From Pseudomonas sp. Marseille-Q3773 (lineage in GTDB: Bacteria; Pseudomonadota; Gammaproteobacteria; Pseudomonadales; Pseudomonadaceae): 64,000 bases of DNA. The position numbers were made by a program, and so were the translations under genes. The stretch is from the NCBI RefSeq assembly GCF_916618955.1, contig NZ_OU745390.1, positions 5,386,001-5,450,000 on the forward strand, written 5' to 3'. The notes under the pieces are model-generated. The model was not told where the DNA came from and ran no database searches. It was given only the letters and a program-made list of their open reading frames with translations. Below, in pieces: positions 58,327-64,000 of this stretch (its first letter is position 1; every line of letters begins with the position of its first letter).

Positions 58327-58425
58327 GCGCGGCGGGACCCTGTGCATTTATTCGGGAAAGCCGGGAAGTATAACCAAGCTGGGGGCCGCAGGCGACAAGC
58401 TGCTGCTATCTGGCACGGCAGGGAT

Positions 58426-58518
58426 GGCCTATTCGCGGGTAAACCCGCTCCCACAGGACCGGCGCAAGTCTCAAAGCTTGCGCCGGCCCTGTGGGAGCGG
58501 GTTTACCCGCGAAGAAGG
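58426..58518. repeat. REP doublet between the holC-linked gene and valS
   Basis: Units 58426-58457 (ATTCGCGGGTAAACCCGCTC core) and 58488-58518 (GAGCGGGTTTACCCGCGAAG core) inverted. The spacer forms a further hairpin, CCGGCGCAAG/CTTGCGCCGG. Lies in the 210-bp gap upstream of valS. Confidence 0.88.
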
Positions 58519-58536
58519 TACCGCCGAATTTCGGTT

Positions 58537-58902
58537 TTACTCGGAACGCTTGATCAACCGCTCGATCCGCGCATCCAGCCGGCGTTTGATCTCGTTCTCG
58601 ATATGCGGGGTAAAGTCGTTGATCACGTCCTGCATGATCATCTGCGCGGCCGCACGCAGCTCGCTTTCCAGGTGCAGCAGGGTGTCCTGGCGGCGGGTCT
58701 GCGGGTCATCCGCGGCGCCGGGTTCGACCGCTTCGGCTAGCGGCGCGGTGTTGTCGGGCGCTGCTTCCAGCAGCAGGGGAATCTGCTCGACCGTCTCGGT
58801 CAGCAATGGCGGTTGCAGGTCGGCGTCGCCAAGCAGCTGGCGGATCGACTCGAGGTCATCGAGCAGATGGGCGGAATCGGGTAGCGGGGAGGGTTTGTCC
58901 AT
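58537..58902 (-). CDS. Conserved hypothetical protein between holC and valS
   Basis: 121 aa, soluble, with an acidic, Pro/Leu-rich N-terminal two thirds (residues 1-70; many D, E, P) and a charged, probably helical C-terminus (FTPHIENEIKRRLDARIERL). No enzyme motif, signal peptide or membrane helix. I do not recognise a named family. It starts 6 bp after the holC stop (a TTG start would even overlap it), so it is cotranscribed with pepA-holC and may work with the clamp-loader chi subunit or just share its transcript. The start is uncertain because no good ribosome site is seen. Confidence 0.75.
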   Translation of the reverse strand: MDKPSPLPDSAHLLDDLESIRQLLGDADLQPPLLTETVEQIPLLLEAAPDNTAPLAEAVEPGAADDPQTRRQDTLLHLESELRAAAQMIMQDVINDFTPHIENEIKRRLDARIERLIKRSE

Positions 58903-58907
58903 CGTCG

Positions 58908-59336
58908 TCAAAGTCGCTGTAAGCGGTGGTCTTGCAGAGCATAGCCCTGTTCACGGTAGAAACGGAATCGCTCACGTGCCGATTGGCGGATGCCAGGTTC
59001 CTCGACGACGATCTCGGCCACCCGCTCGAACTGGCCAACGAAACCCGGCACACCGGTGCCCAGGTTGATCAGCAGGTCGCGATGGTCGCCGGCATCGTCG
59101 GCCAGGCCCAGGGCCACGCGCGCGTCAGCGTGCAGCTCTGCCAGGTCGTGGGGCACGAAGGCCTCGCCCTTGAAGCGCCACAGACGTTGGTCCAGCTGGT
59201 CGCGCTGGTCGGCATCCTGGCAATGCAGGTAGACCCGGTGGCCAAGACGCCAGGCTTTTTCACACAACTTGCAGGCGAAATCCAGGCGCGCCGGCAGCGA
59301 ATCGGTGGGCAGGATGTAGAAGTCGACTTTGCTCAT
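58908..59336 (-). CDS. holC: DNA polymerase III subunit chi HolC
   Basis: 142-aa clamp-loader accessory subunit that links psi to single-strand-binding protein. N-terminus SKVDFYILPTDSLPARLDFA and internal VYLHCQDADQRDQLDQRLW are typical. ATG at 59334-59336. It lies 49 bp after pepA; the pepA-holC-valS neighbourhood is conserved in gamma-proteobacteria. Confidence 0.95.
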   Translation of the reverse strand: MSKVDFYILPTDSLPARLDFACKLCEKAWRLGHRVYLHCQDADQRDQLDQRLWRFKGEAFVPHDLAELHADARVALGLADDAGDHRDLLINLGTGVPGFVGQFERVAEIVVEEPGIRQSARERFRFYREQGYALQDHRLQRL

Positions 59337-59385
59337 GGTGGTATCGCCGGCCGATGGCGCGCAAGGCGCCACCGGCTGCCCGGCG

Positions 59386-61180
<1,795 letters not shown>

Positions 61181-62296
61181 TTGATCGTCTTTCGTTATCT
61201 GTCCCGCGAGGTCCTGGTGACCTTGAGCGCCGTCAGCGCCGTGCTGCTGGTGATCATCATGAGCGGGCGCTTCATCAAGTACCTGGCCCAGGCTGCCCAG
61301 GGCGTGCTCGACCCGAGCGTGCTGTTCCTGATCATGGGCTTCCGTCTGCCGGGGTTCCTGCAGCTGATTCTGCCACTGGGCTTGTTCCTCGGCGTCCTCC
61401 TGGCGTACGGGCGCCTGTACCTGGAAAGCGAGATGACCGTGCTCTCGGCCACTGGCATGAGCCAGCAGCGCCTGCTCGGCCTGACCATGGCACCGGCCGC
61501 CCTGGTCGCCCTGCTGGTGGCCTGGCTGAGCCTGAGCCTGGCGCCACTGGGCGTTGCCCAGGTGCAGCAGATCATCAGCCAGCAGGATGCCCTGACCGAA
61601 TTCGATACTCTGGTGCCGGGCCGCTTCCAGACGCTGCGCGACGGCTCGCGGGTGACCTACACCGAACAGCTGTCTGACGACCGTATCAACCTGGCCGGGG
61701 TGTTCATCTCCGAGAAACGCTTCAACCAGGACAAGACCAAGGACCGCGCGCCGTCGGTGCTGGTCGCCGAAAGGGGCCACCAGGAAATCCAGGCCGACGG
61801 CAACCGTTACCTGGTGCTGGAAAACGGCTACCGCTACGACGGCAACCCGGGCCAGGCCGACTACCGCGCCATCAAGTACGACACCTACGGCGTGCTGCTG
61901 CCCAAGCCGGAAGTCAGCGAGGAAGTGACCGAGCGCGAAGCCATTCCTACCTCCGAACTGATCGGCAACAAGGGCCTGCGTGAGCGCGCCGAGCTGCAAT
62001 GGCGGTTGTCGCTGCCCATCCTGGTGTTCGTCGTCACCCTGCTGGCGGTACCGCTGTCCCGGGTCAACCCGCGCCAGGGCCGCTTCCTCAAGCTGCTGCC
62101 GGCAGTTCTTCTGTACATGGCCTATCTGACAATGCTGATTTCCGTACGCGGCGCCCTCGAGAAGGGCAAACTGCCAATCGCCCTGGGCATGTGGTGGGTC
62201 CACGGCCTGTTCCTGCTGATCGGCCTGGGCCTGATGTACTGGGAGCCGCTGCGCCTCAAGCGCGCCGCGCGCCGTGCGGGGGTGGCCCATGGCTAA
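61181..62296 (+). CDS. lptF: LPS export permease LptF
   Basis: 371-aa permease of the LptB2FG extractor. Six transmembrane helices (three at each end) flank a periplasmic jellyroll domain (about 130-260). The start is TTG at 61181, eight bases after AGGAG, giving MIVFRYLSREVLVTLSAVSA. A TTG further upstream is open but lacks a ribosome site. It overlaps lptG by 8 bases. Confidence 0.95.
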   Translation: MIVFRYLSREVLVTLSAVSAVLLVIIMSGRFIKYLAQAAQGVLDPSVLFLIMGFRLPGFLQLILPLGLFLGVLLAYGRLYLESEMTVLSATGMSQQRLLGLTMAPAALVALLVAWLSLSLAPLGVAQVQQIISQQDALTEFDTLVPGRFQTLRDGSRVTYTEQLSDDRINLAGVFISEKRFNQDKTKDRAPSVLVAERGHQEIQADGNRYLVLENGYRYDGNPGQADYRAIKYDTYGVLLPKPEVSEEVTEREAIPTSELIGNKGLRERAELQWRLSLPILVFVVTLLAVPLSRVNPRQGRFLKLLPAVLLYMAYLTMLISVRGALEKGKLPIALGMWWVHGLFLLIGLGLMYWEPLRLKRAARRAGVAHG

Positions 62297-63350
62297 GCTC
62301 GACCGTTACATCGGCCAGAGCGTGCTGCTGGCCATTCTTGCTGTATTGGGGATCATCCTTGGCCTGGCCTCGCTGTTCGCCTTCATCGATGAGATGAGCG
62401 ACCTGAGCGATACCTACACGGTGATGGAGGCGGGCAATTTCGTTTTGCTGACCGCCCCACGGCGCCTTTACGAAATGCTGCCGATGGCGGCCCTGATCGG
62501 TTGCCTGATCGGGCTCGGTAGCCTGGCCAGCAGCAGCGAACTGACCATCATGCGTGCGGCCGGGGTCTCGATCGGCCGCATCGTCTGGGCAGTGATGAAG
62601 CCGATGCTGGTGCTGATGCTGGTCGGCCTGCTGATCGGTGAATACGTGGCACCGGTAACCGAGAACAAAGCCCAGGCCGACCGTTCGTTGGCCCAGGGTG
62701 GCGGTGAGGCGCAAAGCTCCAAGCGCGGCATGTGGCACCGCCAGGGTGACGAGTTCGTGCACATCAACGCGGTACAACCCAACGGTCTGCTGCTGGGCGT
62801 GACCCGCTACCGCTTCGACAGCGAACGCAAGATCGTCACCTCAAGTTTCGCCCGTCGTGCTCAGTATCAGGACGACCACTGGCTGCTTGCCGACGTGCGC
62901 ACCACCTTCTTCCGGGGCGACCATACCGAAGTGGTGAACACACCGCAGGAGCGCTGGGACGTTTCGCTCACCCCGCAGTTGCTCAATACGGTGATCCTGG
63001 CGCCTGAGTCGCTATCGATTACCGGCTTGTGGGATTACATCCACTACTTGTCCGACCAGGGCCTGAACAACGCCCGTTACTGGCTGGCGTTCTGGACCAA
63101 GGTGCTGCAACCGATGGTGACTGCTGCGCTGGTGCTGATGGCGATCTCCTTCATCTTCGGCCCGCTGCGCTCGGTGACCCTTGGCCAGCGCGTGTTCACC
63201 GGTGTGCTGGTGGGCTTCGTGTTCCGCATTGCCCAGGACCTGCTGGGGCCATCGAGCCAGGTGTTCGGCTTCCCACCGCTGTTGGCGGTGGTGATCCCGG
63301 CCGGCATCTGTGCGCTGGCAGGAATGTGGCTGTTGCGCCGGGCGGGGTAA
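62289..63350 (+). CDS. lptG: LPS export permease LptG
   Basis: 353-aa partner of LptF with the same 3+3 helix layout and a periplasmic domain. N-terminus MAKLDRYIGQSVLLAILAVL; mid-motif LIGCLIGLGSLASSSELTIM and C-terminal RIAQDLLGPSSQVFGFPPLL are family features. Ends at a T-tract terminator. Confidence 0.95.
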   Translation: MAKLDRYIGQSVLLAILAVLGIILGLASLFAFIDEMSDLSDTYTVMEAGNFVLLTAPRRLYEMLPMAALIGCLIGLGSLASSSELTIMRAAGVSIGRIVWAVMKPMLVLMLVGLLIGEYVAPVTENKAQADRSLAQGGGEAQSSKRGMWHRQGDEFVHINAVQPNGLLLGVTRYRFDSERKIVTSSFARRAQYQDDHWLLADVRTTFFRGDHTEVVNTPQERWDVSLTPQLLNTVILAPESLSITGLWDYIHYLSDQGLNNARYWLAFWTKVLQPMVTAALVLMAISFIFGPLRSVTLGQRVFTGVLVGFVFRIAQDLLGPSSQVFGFPPLLAVVIPAGICALAGMWLLRRAG

Positions 63351-63362
63351 TGGCCTGAACTG

Positions 63363-63395
63363 TACAAAAAAGCCGACCTCAGGGTCGGCTTTTTG
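63363..63395 (+). terminator. Rho-independent terminator of lptFG
   Basis: AGCCGACC, 4-nt loop, GGTCGGCT followed by TTTT, with an A-run on the other side. Perfect 8-bp stem, 20 bp after the lptG stop. Confidence 0.92.
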
Positions 63396-63413
63396 CTGGC
63401 TGGCATTTGTGTT

Positions 63414-63508
63414 GGCTTCTTCGCGGGCGTGCCCGCTCCCACAGGTTCATCACAGTCCCCGGGCTTGTGAGGTTCCTGTGGGAGCGGGCGAGCCCGCGAA
63501 TAGGCCGG
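63414..63508. repeat. REP doublet between lptG and RDD gene
   Basis: Units 63414-63445 (TTCGCGGGCGTGCCCGCTCC core) and 63475-63508 (GGAGCGGGCGAGCCCGCGAA core), inverted, between convergent genes. Confidence 0.88.
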
Positions 63509-63531
63509 AAGCAGGCAATACAGGTCTCAGC

Positions 63532-64000
63532 TCATTTCTTCTGCTTCGGCACCCGCACCAGCTGGCTTTCCGAGTAGATGTCATGCCAGCCGCGCTTGCG
63601 CTTGTCGATCAACGCCCAGAAGAAACCCAGCCCCAGGCACAACCACGAGGCGATCGATACCACGAACCGCAACAGCGCCTGCCACAGGCTGATGGCCGTG
63701 CCGTCGGCATTCTGCACCCGCACCCCCCACACCTGCATGCCCAGGGTCTGCCCGCCATGGGTCCAGAACTTGGCAAAGAAGCCGAACAGGGCAAACAGCA
63801 GTACCGTCGACAGCAGCGGGTCGCCATCCAGCGCGCCGGCCTCGGTCAGCTCGCGCATGCGTGCTTCGCCAATGATCGCCATCTGGATCATCTTGTAGGC
63901 GCCAGCGGTCACGATCAGCAGCGCCGTGCACAGCAAAAAGTCGTAGAACATCGCCGCCAGGCGTCGGCCCAGGCCGACCGGCGGAAAATCCCCTTGGGGT
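63532..64000 (-). CDS. RDD-family membrane protein, N-terminus beyond the window
   Basis: At least 155 codons; the frame stays open to the right edge, reading PQGDFPPVGLGRRLAAMFYD there, so the ATG at 63949-63951 is internal, not the start. It has the RDD layout: an N-terminal Arg-rich helix (GLGRRLAAMFYDFLL with the R..D pair), three to four membrane segments, and C-terminal RKRGWHDIYSESQLV. RDD proteins include Na+/H+ antiporters and many of unknown function. It is convergent with lptG across a REP doublet. Confidence 0.87.
   Translation of the reverse strand, partial: PQGDFPPVGLGRRLAAMFYDFLLCTALLIVTAGAYKMIQMAIIGEARMRELTEAGALDGDPLLSTVLLFALFGFFAKFWTHGGQTLGMQVWGVRVQNADGTAISLWQALLRFVVSIASWLCLGLGFFWALIDKRKRGWHDIYSESQLVRVPKQKK

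Noticed and set aside
55501..58740. Over 1000-codon open frame antisense to valS
   Set aside because: Same high-GC shadow effect; composition rich in Val, Gly, Gln and His, with no domain.
63532..63951. Calling the RDD gene complete with ATG at 63951
   Set aside because: The frame stays open to the window edge and encodes the conserved GLGRRLAA segment before that Met.

Overview
This 64 kb window is ordinary, high-GC chromosomal core DNA of a Pseudomonas, almost certainly of the P. putida group. The signs are the RoxS/RoxR redox pair, the fagA-fumC iron-responsive pair, the kdsD-kdsC-lptCAB-rpoN-hpf-ptsN-rapZ-ptsO block, the mlaFEDCB (ttg2) to ibaG-murA-hisGDC block, and many copies of a roughly 34-bp inverted repeat with the P. 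putida REP consensus (GCGGGTAAACCCGCTCCCAC core). No prophage, transposase, CRISPR array, tRNA or rRNA was seen.

Layout. 1-7.2 kb (minus strand): a peptide-uptake cluster with the start of a dppB permease, three tandem dppA-type binding proteins and an OprD-family porin. 7.2-14.5 kb: a SIMPL-domain protein, the RoxS/RoxR pair, an AEC transporter, an AroP-type permease and a small minus-strand operon (RlpA-like lipoprotein, cation/Ca2+ antiporter, carboxymuconolactone decarboxylase-like protein). 14.6-17.8 kb: gatCAB (minus). 18-31 kb (plus, except darP): mreBCD-maf-rng-yhdP-nitrilase-tldD, then pmbA. 31.2-33 kb: Fur-box promoter, fagA, fumC. 33-40 kb (minus): Kdo synthesis, LPS transport, sigma-54 and the nitrogen PTS. 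40.3-48.3 kb (plus): the Mla phospholipid-transport operon, ibaG, murA, hisG, hisD and hisC. 48.4-51.7 kb: a damaged patch, with a lipoprotein phosphatase-family gene broken by an in-frame amber codon and an MFS gene with a late frameshift, on either side of a GntR regulator. 51.8-64 kb: an NTF2-like protein, a GIY-YIG protein, yejK/ndpA, an HU gene, rlmF, valS, a small uncharacterised protein, holC, pepA, lptF, lptG and a partial RDD-family gene.

Functionally the window is rich in envelope biogenesis: peptidoglycan precursor (murA), rod shape (mreBCD), Kdo (kdsC, kdsD), LPS export (lptA, lptB, lptC, lptF, lptG) and lipid homeostasis (mla, yhdP). It also carries tRNA charging (gatCAB, valS), histidine synthesis and global regulators (rpoN, ptsN/ptsO, RoxSR).

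I did not find a convincing undescribed multi-gene system. The most useful oddities are a likely ATT start codon for mreC and probably for the antiporter, T-tract-free stem-loops at junctions of the dppA cluster, tandem hairpins between mreB and mreC, a hairpin with a U-tract upstream of gatC, the absence of the sodA module normally found after fumC, and two freshly broken genes around 48.4-51.7 kb. Comparisons with KT2440 or P. aeruginosa are from memory, not from a search.
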